Assembly: GCF_900184965.1 (NCBI RefSeq)
Contig: NZ_FXYA01000204.1
Span: forward strand, 1 to 64,000
DNA: 64,000 nucleotides
Source: Akkermansia muciniphila
GTDB lineage: Bacteria > Verrucomicrobiota > Verrucomicrobiia > Verrucomicrobiales > Akkermansiaceae
Reading direction: 5' to 3'
Shown here piece after piece: positions 27,790 to 36,761 of the stretch; position 1 is the stretch's first letter, and each line of letters opens with the position of its first letter. The notes below the pieces were generated by a model. The model did not search any database and was not told where the DNA came from. It saw only the letters and a program-made list of their open reading frames with translations. The position numbers and the translations under genes are program-made.

Positions 27790-29426
27790 TGCAGCGCGAG
27801 CCTGGCCGTCGCCCGGAGCATCCCCCGGAAACAACCTTCACCCTGCTGATTATAGTAGCACGTTTCGAGTTCACAAGAACATTGTTTCCAGCCTTCCAGA
27901 TCGACTTCATCCAGACACACCGGAATCGTGACGCTGTATTCCCGGCCGGGGGCCAGTTCCCGGTAGTTCAAGGAACGATTGAAGGTTATTTTCCCGCCTG
28001 TCCTGTTCAGGACGCGGAAGTTCCCCCGTTCCGTCCTCAACACCGTCAGGAAGAAATAATCAGCCGTCTCATCGTTGATTTCGTCCGGAATCCGGACAGG
28101 TTCGTTTCCTTCATTGCGGAAGCGGACTGTGATTCTGCCTTCCCTGAACCGGGAGGTATCCGCCATGGAGAGGGTCAAGGGCGCCGGTTCCTCCGCAGCA
28201 GCCACGCTGCGGGCATACATGCCGTTGACGGGCGGAAGGAAACAGGGCGGTTCAATCGTTCCCGGTTCCGTGACTTCATCGGGTACTCTGCTCCACCCAT
28301 TGGCCTTTGCCTGGGCAATAATCTTCCGGGTTGCCTCGTTCAGAACTTTTTGTCCGGCACAGTAGGGACGGTCATTGGCCTCATCCGGCAATACTTTGAT
28401 ATAGTTATAGACAGCTTCAAAATACGTATTACTCAACTCGGTAACGAATGGCTTCATATTTTCCAGAAACTTTTCCATTTCTGGAACTTTTTCACAGGAT
28501 TCATGCTTCATTTCAATCGTATCCTGTATTCTCAAATTGTCCCAGTAGAATTGTAAGGCGTCATTGCATTCTCGGCGGTGGTGTTTCTCGTGGGCGAGGG
28601 ATGCCTCTTGAGTATGCCATGCGCCGCGTTTATGAGACTGGTAACGGTTCATTGCAGTGACCGCTTCGACGGCTTCATCTTCGGTGACAGGGGGATTTTT
28701 AAGGGCGTCCCTGTATCCTCCCGTGCGCAAGAGAATCCTGGAACCGGCGGAAACTTGCTGCACGCGCAGTCTCCACTCGTCGAGCACTTCATCCTTGCAA
28801 GCCGTTACGATGATCTGGGGACTGATAAGGGACGTTTTAGTATCTCCGATACTTTCCTCAACGACAGGCGCAGGTTCTTCAAGCGTCACCTCCACTTTCT
28901 TGGACTCTTCACAGGTGATGGTGGATTCCTTTTCAATCGTCCACAGCTTGATTTTGGGAGAAGGCGAGAATTCGCGCTTCATCGTCGAGTTGCCTTCGTA
29001 CTTCCCTGCCTGGATAGGTTCCCTGTCCATCGTCACATTGAACGCGGCAGCGTTGTTGCTGACGGGGGTGTAGGCATTATTCGTGTAAGACAAGGCCACC
29101 TTGTAATAGCCAGCTTTCAATCCTATCATTTCCGTTTGAATATTCAGCTTGCCGTTGGGAGGTGTCCCATCCTTCTTGCAAAGCACGTCGCCCGCAATGG
29201 AAATGCTGCCTGTGTCGTCGGCTTCCACGCCGAAATAATACAGGCCGTCTTCCTCGACCTTGATGAACATTTCCGGCGCTCCGGCGCAAGTGGCGTGTTC
29301 GCACGCCGAACCGTCAAAGTTGAACTCCATCGCGTCAACTCCGAGTTTCTGCGGGATGAGAGCCTGCTCCCCGTCGCAGATAAGCTTCGGACCGACCGCC
29401 TTGTTCAGTGGTATATAATTATTCAT
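27786..29426 (-). CDS. Large protein with an HExxH zincin-like motif
   Basis: A 546-residue protein without a signal peptide at this start. Residues about 40-140 form a beta domain with EMFIKVEEDGLYYFGVEADD and GSISIAGDVL, reminiscent of PA14-like domains. At residues 279-283 it has H-E-K-H-H in SLAHEKHHRREC, an exact HExxH zinc-site match in a helical region (about 255-400). The C-terminal half (about 430-546) is beta-rich with CARD-like repeats of the form ITVRFRNEGNEPVRIPDEI. I do not know a named family. It could be a secreted or injected metallopeptidase, or an inactive relative; the third zinc ligand is not obvious. Confidence 0.72.
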   Translation of the reverse strand: MNNYIPLNKAVGPKLICDGEQALIPQKLGVDAMEFNFDGSACEHATCAGAPEMFIKVEEDGLYYFGVEADDTGSISIAGDVLCKKDGTPPNGKLNIQTEMIGLKAGYYKVALSYTNNAYTPVSNNAAAFNVTMDREPIQAGKYEGNSTMKREFSPSPKIKLWTIEKESTITCEESKKVEVTLEEPAPVVEESIGDTKTSLISPQIIVTACKDEVLDEWRLRVQQVSAGSRILLRTGGYRDALKNPPVTEDEAVEAVTAMNRYQSHKRGAWHTQEASLAHEKHHRRECNDALQFYWDNLRIQDTIEMKHESCEKVPEMEKFLENMKPFVTELSNTYFEAVYNYIKVLPDEANDRPYCAGQKVLNEATRKIIAQAKANGWSRVPDEVTEPGTIEPPCFLPPVNGMYARSVAAAEEPAPLTLSMADTSRFREGRITVRFRNEGNEPVRIPDEINDETADYFFLTVLRTERGNFRVLNRTGGKITFNRSLNYRELAPGREYSVTIPVCLDEVDLEGWKQCSCELETCYYNQQGEGCFRGMLRATARLALQ

Positions 29427-29835
29427 ATTCCTGAATTGTTTCTTGTTTGAGAACTAACCATTTAGCTCTCAAATGAACATAAGGAATTCCAGGAAGAACA
29501 ACAACACGCCCCGGACGTGATGGGGGAAAATCCCCGATTATCTCCAATAAAAATGGCGGATGCCATCCAGCGCCCGCCATATATATGTTAATAGTTTGGA
29601 ACGTATCGCTACGCTTGTGTATGAATTAAACTAGACCCTACAGGGGCTGGTAGCCCCGTTCCTCCTGCCGGATGAGTTGCCCCTCCGGGATACAGACTCT
29701 TTACATTTCCGTTTTCGGAAAAAGCGGGGTTTCTGAAATACGGATTCAAGGCAGTCGGGAAAAATAATACGGAAACGCCCGGCACGGAGGCTTGTGACGC
29801 CGGACGGGCATTGAATGGTATTTCCGTTCCCGGAG
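29427..29835. other. Intergenic region upstream of the HExxH gene
   Basis: No gene is seen. It holds several short inverted repeats: atggcgg/ccgccat (29553-29559 and 29574-29580), aggggct/agcccc-type near 29643-29656, and tttgaga/tctcaaa (29446-29452 and 29467-29473) just upstream of the HExxH gene. None has a clear U tract. The 3' part carries the end of the minus-strand gene at 29836. Confidence 0.35.
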
Positions 29836-30243
29836 TTACAGAAGAAGGTCCTGGATGTTGTCCGAGGAGATGACGCCCGTTTCCGTGGAGGACAGTACGC
29901 AGAGGGCGTCTACCAGGTTTTCCTGCCCCAGAGCCAGACCGGCTTCCTCTACCAGTACATCGTCAATATTCAGGGCGGCGATGGAAAAGGGCGCCGTTTC
30001 CGGAGAAGAAGGCTCCATCAGGGCGGCAATGCCGATGACGGCCGCCACCAGGGCTGCCGCCGCAGCTCCCCAAATGCGGAAGGAATGCCGCTTGAAGTGA
30101 TGAATGGATTCCACCGGAACGGCGGGAGCGCATTCTTCCCTTTCAATGCGCATCATGACCTTGCGGGCAAAATCGTCTCCCGGCGCAGGTTGGGAGGCAT
30201 GGCCCAGAATCTGCCAGAGTGTTGTATCGTCCTGTTCGTTCAT
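29836..30243 (-). CDS. Small membrane protein, anti-sigma-like layout
   Basis: A 135-residue protein. The N-terminal soluble part (TLWQILGHASQPAPGDDFAR, then KVMMRIEREE) is followed by one membrane helix (about residues 55-75, IWGAAAAALVAAVIGIAALM) and a short acidic C-terminus. This topology and the N-terminal style resemble proteins encoded after ECF sigma factors in Verrucomicrobiota, but no sigma factor gene is adjacent here. Start chosen at ATG 30241-30243; a longer frame upstream overlaps the SGNH gene. Last gene of a run that begins at 32946. Confidence 0.65.
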   Translation of the reverse strand: MNEQDDTTLWQILGHASQPAPGDDFARKVMMRIEREECAPAVPVESIHHFKRHSFRIWGAAAAALVAAVIGIAALMEPSSPETAPFSIAALNIDDVLVEEAGLALGQENLVDALCVLSSTETGVISSDNIQDLLL

Positions 30244-30311
30244 GGTGGCGGTTCCGCTGAGGGGTTCTATGAGGAAAAACACCGGAAGATGGGTCCGGTT
30301 TCTTGCCGGCG

Positions 30312-31277
30312 TCATTTTTTCCGTTCAGCCGCCCGTCTGATGACAGGAGCCAGCACGGCGGCGATGCGTGCGTAGCCGGCCGCAGAGGGGTGCAGTCCGT
30401 CGCTGGAAAGTTCTTCCGGGACGTGTCCATCGCTATTCGCCATGACGCGTCCCGGCTCCGTATAGATGAAATTTTCTTCCGCGGCCAGGCGGTTCAGAAG
30501 GAGGTTGATGCCGGCAATACGTTCCGCCGTGCCTTCCCGGGCGCTGTTGCGCGGATAGAATCCCTGGAGGATGATGACGGCTTTTTCCAGTCTGCCGGTG
30601 ATTTCCCGGCAGACGGCACGAATGCCTTCCAGGATTTCGCCGTCCGTGTTTTCCGAAAGGTTGTTCGTGCCGAGGAGCACCACGCAAACGGCATTGTCCT
30701 CCGCTCCGTCCAGTTCTCCGTGGCGGAGCCGCCACAGGGCGTTTTCCACCCGGTCATAGCCGAACCCCAGGTTGACCGCCCGCATTCCCGCCGCGCACAG
30801 GTCCCATGTTTCCGGGGATTTCTGGAGGATGTCCCGGTGCGGTTCGTCCACGGGCGGACCTCCCCAGAAATGTGTGATGGAGTCTCCGATGAAGAGGAGG
30901 TCCGGGCGTGTTTCGCGCACGATGCGGCACGCGGCTTCATGCCGGGACGCCCAGTCGTAAATCATGAAGTCCCGGTCCTGGGTGCAGGGAATCAGCGTGG
31001 AGGGTACGGCCCGGGCGGGGGCAGGGCCGGGCATGATGAAGGTTTCCGGCGCCGTAATGCCGCGCTTCCCCCGGAACAGGCGGAAGCGGATGCGCGTGCC
31101 GGGCGGGGCCTGCACCGGAGCCAGATAACGGCCCTGCGTGCAGAGCATGCGGGGGGTATCCGCATTCACGTCCATGCGGATGACGGCTTCCGGAGGGGCG
31201 TTCACCGCGGTAAGCGCCAGTTCTCCCGCCTCATTCAGGGAGGCGCGGATTCCGGGGGGTGGGGATGATTCTGTCAT
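30312..31277 (-). CDS. SGNH/GDSL hydrolase
   Basis: A 321-residue enzyme. An N-terminal beta domain (about 1-105) precedes the SGNH domain. Block I is LLFIGDSITHFWGG (nucleophile Ser), block II Gly is in NLGFGYDRVE, block III is VVLLGTNNLSE, and block V is LSSDGLHPSAAGY with the catalytic Asp and His. This layout fits carbohydrate esterases of the PAF-acetylhydrolase-like type, which often deacetylate glycans. No signal peptide is obvious. Its start overlaps the stop of the upstream gene by 4 bp. Confidence 0.88.
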   Translation of the reverse strand: MTESSPPPGIRASLNEAGELALTAVNAPPEAVIRMDVNADTPRMLCTQGRYLAPVQAPPGTRIRFRLFRGKRGITAPETFIMPGPAPARAVPSTLIPCTQDRDFMIYDWASRHEAACRIVRETRPDLLFIGDSITHFWGGPPVDEPHRDILQKSPETWDLCAAGMRAVNLGFGYDRVENALWRLRHGELDGAEDNAVCVVLLGTNNLSENTDGEILEGIRAVCREITGRLEKAVIILQGFYPRNSAREGTAERIAGINLLLNRLAAEENFIYTEPGRVMANSDGHVPEELSSDGLHPSAAGYARIAAVLAPVIRRAAERKK

Positions 31278-32329
31278 GAGACATCGCGCATGTGCTGGCG
31301 CATTTGCCTGCGTCCGATGGAGTTCGGCCCGCAGCTGTCCTGCATGCAGTAGTTCACGGGACGGCTCTGGGAAGCTCCGTGGGGGGCGCCCAGGCGCTTA
31401 TCCGGCTCTGACGGCAGCAGATGCACCACTCTTTTGTTTTTCCAGACCAGCCAGAGCACCACCACGGCCGCCAGTGCGGAGATGTGCAGGATGATGCCGG
31501 CTACATTGGCCAGGGCGAAGGACATCCAGGCTTTCATCATGGCATGGAGGGAGGATTCTTGCGCCTCCTCCGGTTCCTGGATGGTGATGTTGGCTTCCGG
31601 GATGCTGGCAGGATTGTCCGGCTCCAGCGCGGGGAGGGAAGGACTGGGGGCGGATGCCATGTCCGCCTCCGTTCTTCTGGCCAGGGAAATCATGGCCTCA
31701 ATGAGTTCGTCCTGCGGGTTGGTGAATCGGGAGGCGTCCTGCTTCACCTGGTACAGGAGATCCCGCCGTCCCGCATCCCCAAGGTGGGAACTCAGCTCCG
31801 GATCCAGTGCGATCTGGGCGCTTTTAATATCTCCCATGTGGAAATGGAGCAGCAGATTGCGCTCCTTGTCCCTGAATATCTGGCGGGCGATCGTGGGGGC
31901 ATTGACGGAAGGGGGGACTTTCTGCCCGGCCGCGAAGATGCTGACGAACAGGTTGACGTTGTAACGGGATTTGACGAGCTTGATAAGCTCGATAACGTCA
32001 TTGCTTTCCACTTCCGCAAGAAGCTTTTGGGGGTCAATCAGGCCGGTGGAGGTGCGGATGTAGTCCGGCAGGAAATATTCATTGACGTCCGTAAAATCCT
32101 CCGGAATGGGGTCTACGGCGGGGGAGTCTGCATTGGCGGCGGGTTCCGGCATGGGATCGGAGGGGGCCGCCGCATCCACAGGGGGCAGCAAGGGAGGGTT
32201 GGCATTCCACCACGCGCCTCTCATCAGGGATTGCTGGTCGCGGGGGGTCCATTTCAGGGCAGGCAATTCCTGGGCCGGAGCCGGAAAGATGGCCGCCGCC
32301 AGCAGGAGCGGGAATAAAAGGGGTTTCAT
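31274..32329 (-). CDS. Exported TPM-like protein with a C-terminal membrane helix
   Basis: A 351-residue protein with a signal peptide (MKPLLFPLLLAAAIFPAPA), a Pro/Ala-rich stretch, a central alpha/beta region (about 90-215; VIELIKLVKSRYNVNLFVSI) and one strong membrane helix near residues 268-292. The central region resembles TPM-type domains by pattern of helix and strand, which is a tentative call. A basic C-terminal tail with two Cys follows. It overlaps genes on both sides by 4 bp, so it is translated as part of one operon with the zinc-ribbon and SGNH genes. Confidence 0.65.
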   Translation of the reverse strand: MKPLLFPLLLAAAIFPAPAQELPALKWTPRDQQSLMRGAWWNANPPLLPPVDAAAPSDPMPEPAANADSPAVDPIPEDFTDVNEYFLPDYIRTSTGLIDPQKLLAEVESNDVIELIKLVKSRYNVNLFVSIFAAGQKVPPSVNAPTIARQIFRDKERNLLLHFHMGDIKSAQIALDPELSSHLGDAGRRDLLYQVKQDASRFTNPQDELIEAMISLARRTEADMASAPSPSLPALEPDNPASIPEANITIQEPEEAQESSLHAMMKAWMSFALANVAGIILHISALAAVVVLWLVWKNKRVVHLLPSEPDKRLGAPHGASQSRPVNYCMQDSCGPNSIGRRQMRQHMRDVS

Positions 32330-32946
32330 GCGCCGCCTCCTTTCCGGTCCGCAGGAGCGGGAGGCGTTAATCCATAGCGCATGGGATGCCTGACCTTGGA
32401 GCGCGCTTTCCGGGCTACGAGCTGGACGGCGTTTTTCATGATGGAACCCGCGGCCTGGAGGAGCATGCTTTCCCGCAGGGGGATGCGGGCTTTCATGATG
32501 GATTTGTTGATCAGGTCCGGCTCTACATAAGGGTCCAGTTCATACCCCCACATGAAGCAGGCCGTGTCCGTCCGCACATCCAGCACCAGAATCAGGAGCC
32601 ACTGGGGATCCAGCGGTCCCTGGTGGTTGGGGAAGCCTGCCTCGTCCACCGTCAGGTGGTTCATTGTCCAGAAACTGTGTGGAATAAGGGAAAAGGGCTC
32701 CAGGATGTTGGGGAAATAAACGGACAGGAGAACGGGGGGAATGCGGCGCTCCAGTTTCTCCAGCAGGGCATTCAGCCTCACGCGATCCTGCTGCCGGAGA
32801 GCTCCGGCGTTGTCGCATACGCGGCGGTAGGGAATGGCGTTTTTGCCGTATTTTTTGTCCAGATTTTCCAGGGAAAAACCGCAGTGGGGGCACAATGATT
32901 CCGCCCCGCGGTGGAAATTATGTAAACACTTCGGACAAGTCGGCAC
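32326..32946 (-). CDS. Zinc-ribbon protein with TPM-like domain
   Basis: A 206-residue protein starting with GTG. Residues 1-25 hold a zinc ribbon (CPKCLHNFHRGAESLCPHCG). From about residue 38 there is a TPM-like region (RRVCDNAGALRQQDRVRLN, then ALLEKLERRIPPVLLSVYFP), with VLDVRTDTACFMWGYEL later. The C-terminal 60 residues are basic and helical. TPM domains occur in membrane-associated repair or folding factors, but the role here is unknown. First gene of the chain of overlapping genes. Confidence 0.7.
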   Translation of the reverse strand: MPTCPKCLHNFHRGAESLCPHCGFSLENLDKKYGKNAIPYRRVCDNAGALRQQDRVRLNALLEKLERRIPPVLLSVYFPNILEPFSLIPHSFWTMNHLTVDEAGFPNHQGPLDPQWLLILVLDVRTDTACFMWGYELDPYVEPDLINKSIMKARIPLRESMLLQAAGSIMKNAVQLVARKARSKVRHPMRYGLTPPAPADRKGGGA

Positions 32947-33012
32947 AAGGAAAGTTTAAGCACGAAGTTCGTTGCCGAAAAGACTAATTGTCAGAAAGAA
33001 ATCATGTATGTC

Positions 33013-33822
33013 TCAATCTTCCAGATTTTCTTTCGTCACACGGTAAATGGCGGCGCACCTTGGGCAGGTGACTTCCAGTTCCTCTTCTCCCTGGAACAGG
33101 TCTTCCTTGTTTTTCTGAAGGGTCTTGAGCGTAGGCAGGATGCGGTCCAGCGTGCAGCCGCAGTAAAAGCGGAACCGGCGCGTTTCCAGCACGCGGGTAT
33201 TTTCATCTTCTTCCAGATGGGCCATTTTCTCCCGGGTAAGGGAAGCAAGCCATTCTTCATCCGCGTCAGGCTGGGCCGTCACCATGGTATAGCATTCATC
33301 CGGGAGCTCAATGCAGCGGGCGTTTCTCTGTTCGCTTTGCCTGTAAAATTCCTCCACCCACCGTGCCGGAGACGTTCCCGGAATGGGTACGACGGAGTAT
33401 TGCGGGTCAAACCCCTTGCGGAGCAGGGTGGAATACAGCGTGTTTTCCTCAGGTTCCTTGATGTCCCGGGTGAAGACGCGCCCTACTACGGATTCCGTCA
33501 GGGAAGAACCGGTCACAAACAGGTTGGCGACGGCGGGCGTCCGGAGATTGACAGTCCAGGCATGTTGCTCCGCCCAGGGCCGTGCGACCATGTAGAGGGT
33601 GAAATAGGCCATGAGTTCTTTCAGCAGGCTGTCGCAGAGTTCTTCGTTGCGCAGGCCGTACTGCATGAGGTGAAGGTAGTAGTCCGTAAACAGGGGAGAG
33701 AATTTTGACCTGAGCGCCAGACAATTGCGTCCGCGGACAAAAATGGATTCAACCGTAATGAATTCTTCTACCAGTTCTTCGCTCATGTCATTCAAGTTCG
33801 GCCTTCCTTTATGGAAAATCAA
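33013..33822 (-). CDS. hslO: Hsp33-family redox-regulated chaperone
   Basis: A 269-residue protein matching Hsp33: an N-terminal substrate-binding domain (residues 20-190), then the C-terminal zinc switch with CxC in FYCGCTLDRI and CxxC in VTCPRCAAIYRV. Oxidation of these four Cys releases zinc and activates the holdase. The likely start is a TTG at 33820-33822 placed 5 nt after a perfect AGGAGG. An internal ATG (33784-33786, MSEELVEEF) has no such site. The N-terminal half is more divergent than usual. It lies 66 bp upstream of the zinc-ribbon gene and may share its transcript. Confidence 0.85.
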   Translation of the reverse strand: MIFHKGRPNLNDMSEELVEEFITVESIFVRGRNCLALRSKFSPLFTDYYLHLMQYGLRNEELCDSLLKELMAYFTLYMVARPWAEQHAWTVNLRTPAVANLFVTGSSLTESVVGRVFTRDIKEPEENTLYSTLLRKGFDPQYSVVPIPGTSPARWVEEFYRQSEQRNARCIELPDECYTMVTAQPDADEEWLASLTREKMAHLEEDENTRVLETRRFRFYCGCTLDRILPTLKTLQKNKEDLFQGEEELEVTCPRCAAIYRVTKENLED

Positions 33823-33988
33823 CCGTTCCTCCTGTCATTAGGAACCATCATGACAGGCAGGCGCGGCAGTATTCTTTTTCCCGGCATGGAAAGGTGCGGC
33901 AGAGAAACGGGCGGGAAATAACGGAGGGGCCCGGGGACTGCACGCAATAAGCCTTTACCATGCCTTTTGGCGCGTTTAACATGCGCCC

Positions 33989-34492
33989 ATGGCAACTGAC
34001 AAAAATATCACCATCCATACTTCCAAGGGCGACATCAAGCTGACGGTGTTTGCTTCCAAGACGCCCGTGACGGCGGCTTCCTTTCTGAATCTGGCTTCCA
34101 AGGGGTTTTATGACGGGCTCAAGTTTCACCGCGTGATTCCGGATTTCATGATTCAGGGCGGCGACCCCACCGGCACGGGCATGGGAGGCCCCGGCTACAG
34201 GTTTGAAGACGAGTGCCGCCCGGACCTCAAGCATGACGGCCCCGGCGTGCTTTCCATGGCGAACGCGGGCCCCGGAACCAACGGTTCCCAGTTCTTCATC
34301 ACCCATGTGCCCACCGACTGGCTGAATGGCAAGCACACCGTCTTCGGCAAGGTGACGGAAGGCCAGAGCGTAGTGGATTCCATTAAGCAGGGAGACACCA
34401 TCTCCGGCATTACGATTGAAGATAATGCGGATGATCTGTTTGCGGAACAGGCCGACCGCATTGCCGCGTGGAACAAGGCGCTTGGTAAATAA
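33989..34492 (+). CDS. Peptidyl-prolyl cis-trans isomerase, cyclophilin type
   Basis: A 167-residue cytoplasmic cyclophilin. Active-site landmarks are [14 protein letters not shown], the Ala-Asn-Ala-Gly-Pro stretch [17 protein letters not shown], and [12 protein letters not shown]. It catalyses proline isomerisation during protein folding. It has no signal peptide, unlike periplasmic relatives. Gene length and N-terminus ([18 protein letters not shown]) match the family. It is followed by a terminator at 34512-34550, so it is monocistronic. Confidence 0.94.
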   Translation: MATDKNITIHTSKGDIKLTVFASKTPVTAASFLNLASKGFYDGLKFHRVIPDFMIQGGDPTGTGMGGPGYRFEDECRPDLKHDGPGVLSMANAGPGTNGSQFFITHVPTDWLNGKHTVFGKVTEGQSVVDSIKQGDTISGITIEDNADDLFAEQADRIAAWNKALGK

Positions 34493-34511
34493 CTTCATTC
34501 CGGCATTCATT

Positions 34512-34550
34512 CAGCGGAACGCGGCGCGGGGACGCCCGTTCCGCTGTTTT
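34512..34550 (+). terminator. Rho-independent terminator after the cyclophilin gene
   Basis: cagcggaacg (34512-34521) and cgttccgctg (34537-34546) pair perfectly and are followed by TTTTCCTC. It lies just upstream of the next gene, an ABC-F ATPase. Confidence 0.8.
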
Positions 34551-34572
34551 CCTCTCTCTGCTTTTTCAGCAC

Positions 34573-36567
34573 ATGGTTCTGGCTGTTCAAAACCTGCGCG
34601 TGCAGTATGGCGCGCGCGTCCTGTTCAATGACCTATCCTTTACAGTGGAGGATGGGGAAAGAATTGCCCTGGCGGGCCATAACGGCGCGGGAAAATCCAC
34701 GCTGATGAAGTGCATCGCCGGTTTGAATGAACCGGATTCCGGCTCCATTATCAAATCCAGGCATTCCCAGGTGGGTTATCTGCCCCAGGAAGGAATTCAT
34801 ATCCGCGGGCGCAAATTGATTGATGAAGCCATGTCCGCTTTTGCGGACCTGATGGATCTTCAGGAGCGCATTGATGTCCTGACGCGGGAAATGGCGGGGC
34901 TGGACCCCCGTTCCGCCGCCTACTCTGAAGTTCTCAATGAAATCGGGGAACTGGAACTGGTGCTGCATGCCCATAATTCCGCCCGGCTGCGTCCCCGGAC
35001 GGAATCTATCCTGCGCGGCCTGGGATTCAAAGACAGGGATTTTGACCGGGATTGCGGAGAATTTTCCGGCGGCTGGCAAATGCGCATCGCATTGGCCAAA
35101 CTGCTGCTCCGGGAACCTGAAGTGCTGCTTCTGGACGAACCTACCAACCATTTGGACATCCAGTCCCAACGGTGGATGGAACAGTACCTGCGCTCCTACC
35201 GGGGCGCTATCATCCTCATCTCCCACGATGCCGCGCTGCTGGATTCCCTGGTTTCCCGTACGATTGCTTTTTACCACGGCCGTGCGGAGGAGTACGCGGG
35301 CAATTTTTCCTATTTCCTGAAGGAAAGCGTGCTGCGGAAGGAGATTCTGCTGCGCCAGAAAAAAGCCCAGGAGCGGGAGATCGCCAAAACGAAGGAGTTT
35401 ATTGACCGTTTCCGTTATAAAGCCACCAAGGCTTCCCTGGTGCAGTCCCGCATCAAGCAGCTGGAAAAAGTGGAACTGATTGAGGTGGAAGAGGATGACG
35501 CCGTCATGAACTTTCACTTTCCTGCTCCTCCAGCCGGCGCCCATTCTGTAGTCAGGCTGGAAAAGGTTTCCAAGCATTACGGCCCCGTTGCCGTTTTTGA
35601 GGATGTGGATTTTGAAATCGTAAAAGGGGACCGCATTGCCATTGTAGGAGTAAACGGGGCAGGGAAATCCACATTTTCCCGCCTTATTTCCGGCGGAGAG
35701 GCCCCCAGCTCCGGCAGCGTGACCATGGGACGCCATACGCAGGTAGCTTTTTTCTCCCAGACGCATGCTGACGACCTGGATCCGGAGAAAACGGTTCTGG
35801 AATGCGTGGAAGCTGCCGCCACGCGGGAATCTGCGCCCATGGTCCGGAATCTGCTTGGCTGTTTCCTGTTCCGGGGGGATGACGTGCACAAGCGCGTTGG
35901 CATGCTTTCCGGGGGCGAGCGCTCCCGCGTGGCGCTGGTGTGCATGCTGTTGCATCCGGCCAATTTCCTGATTCTGGATGAACCGACCAATCATCTGGAC
36001 ATCCAGTCCCAGCAGGTGCTTCAACAGGCCCTGTCCGAATATCCGGGTTCCTACTGCATCGTCTCCCACAACCGCAGTTTCCTGGACCCCATCGTGACGA
36101 AAGTTCTGGAATTTGTTCCGGGGGAGAAACCGCGCGTTTACCTGGGCAACGTTTCTGATTATTTGGAAAAGGTGGAGCGGGATCAGGCCCTGGCCGCCGC
36201 AGCCGCCTCACCCTCTTCCGGAACGGCGGAACCGGGAGCCGGGCTGGACCGCAAGGCACGCAGGCGCATGGAGGCGGAAATCCGCCAGAAGAAGACGCGC
36301 CTGCTGCGTCCGCTTCAGGAGAAACTGGAGCTGCTGGAAGAAGAAATAGCGCGGCTGGAAACGGAAAAAACGGAAATTACTACTCAGTTGGAACGTCCGG
36401 AAGTAGCGGCTGATACGGAAGCCGTCATGGAGCTTACTTCCCGTTTCCAGCAGACGGACCGGCAGCTGGAAACCTGTTTTACGCAATGGGCAGATCTTTC
36501 GGAAAAGATTGAAGAGACGGAAGCGCGCATTCAAGAAGAGGCGGAAAGAAGCGTTTCCGGGAGCTGA
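34573..36567 (+). CDS. ABC-F family ATPase, long form (Uup/YdiF-like)
   Basis: A 664-residue soluble protein with two ABC domains. Walker A is GHNGAGKST and GVNGAGKST, the signatures are FSGGWQMR and LSGGERSR, and Walker B regions are LLLDEPTNHLDI and LILDEPTNHLDI. The C-terminal 110 residues form a long charged coiled coil (LEKVERDQAL onward, LLEEEIARLETEKTEITTQL), typical of Uup-type ABC-F proteins that bind nucleic acid or ribosomes. Its ATP sites look intact. The start is the ATG at 34573; no Shine-Dalgarno site is evident. Confidence 0.92.
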   Translation: MVLAVQNLRVQYGARVLFNDLSFTVEDGERIALAGHNGAGKSTLMKCIAGLNEPDSGSIIKSRHSQVGYLPQEGIHIRGRKLIDEAMSAFADLMDLQERIDVLTREMAGLDPRSAAYSEVLNEIGELELVLHAHNSARLRPRTESILRGLGFKDRDFDRDCGEFSGGWQMRIALAKLLLREPEVLLLDEPTNHLDIQSQRWMEQYLRSYRGAIILISHDAALLDSLVSRTIAFYHGRAEEYAGNFSYFLKESVLRKEILLRQKKAQEREIAKTKEFIDRFRYKATKASLVQSRIKQLEKVELIEVEEDDAVMNFHFPAPPAGAHSVVRLEKVSKHYGPVAVFEDVDFEIVKGDRIAIVGVNGAGKSTFSRLISGGEAPSSGSVTMGRHTQVAFFSQTHADDLDPEKTVLECVEAAATRESAPMVRNLLGCFLFRGDDVHKRVGMLSGGERSRVALVCMLLHPANFLILDEPTNHLDIQSQQVLQQALSEYPGSYCIVSHNRSFLDPIVTKVLEFVPGEKPRVYLGNVSDYLEKVERDQALAAAAASPSSGTAEPGAGLDRKARRRMEAEIRQKKTRLLRPLQEKLELLEEEIARLETEKTEITTQLERPEVAADTEAVMELTSRFQQTDRQLETCFTQWADLSEKIEETEARIQEEAERSVSGS

Positions 36568-36761
36568 GAGGATTTTCTTCAGGAAACTTTGTTGTTGCCG
36601 GATATCTAATCCGGAGACAAGCTTTTCCGCAACGTGATAAATGAATGTTTGTCCGTTGCGGGAAATCATAAGTTTGGCATGTCCTGAAAGCGGTTTCCGT
36701 CCATTTCCCTGCAAGGGGGAGGAAAATATCGAAAACCGGAACGGGAAAAATCAGATTTCTT

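Noticed and set aside
29446-29473. Short inverted repeat tttgaga/tctcaaa upstream of the HExxH gene as another invertible site
   Set aside because: Only 7-bp arms with a 14-bp gap and no similarity to the 15-bp element; more likely a local hairpin.
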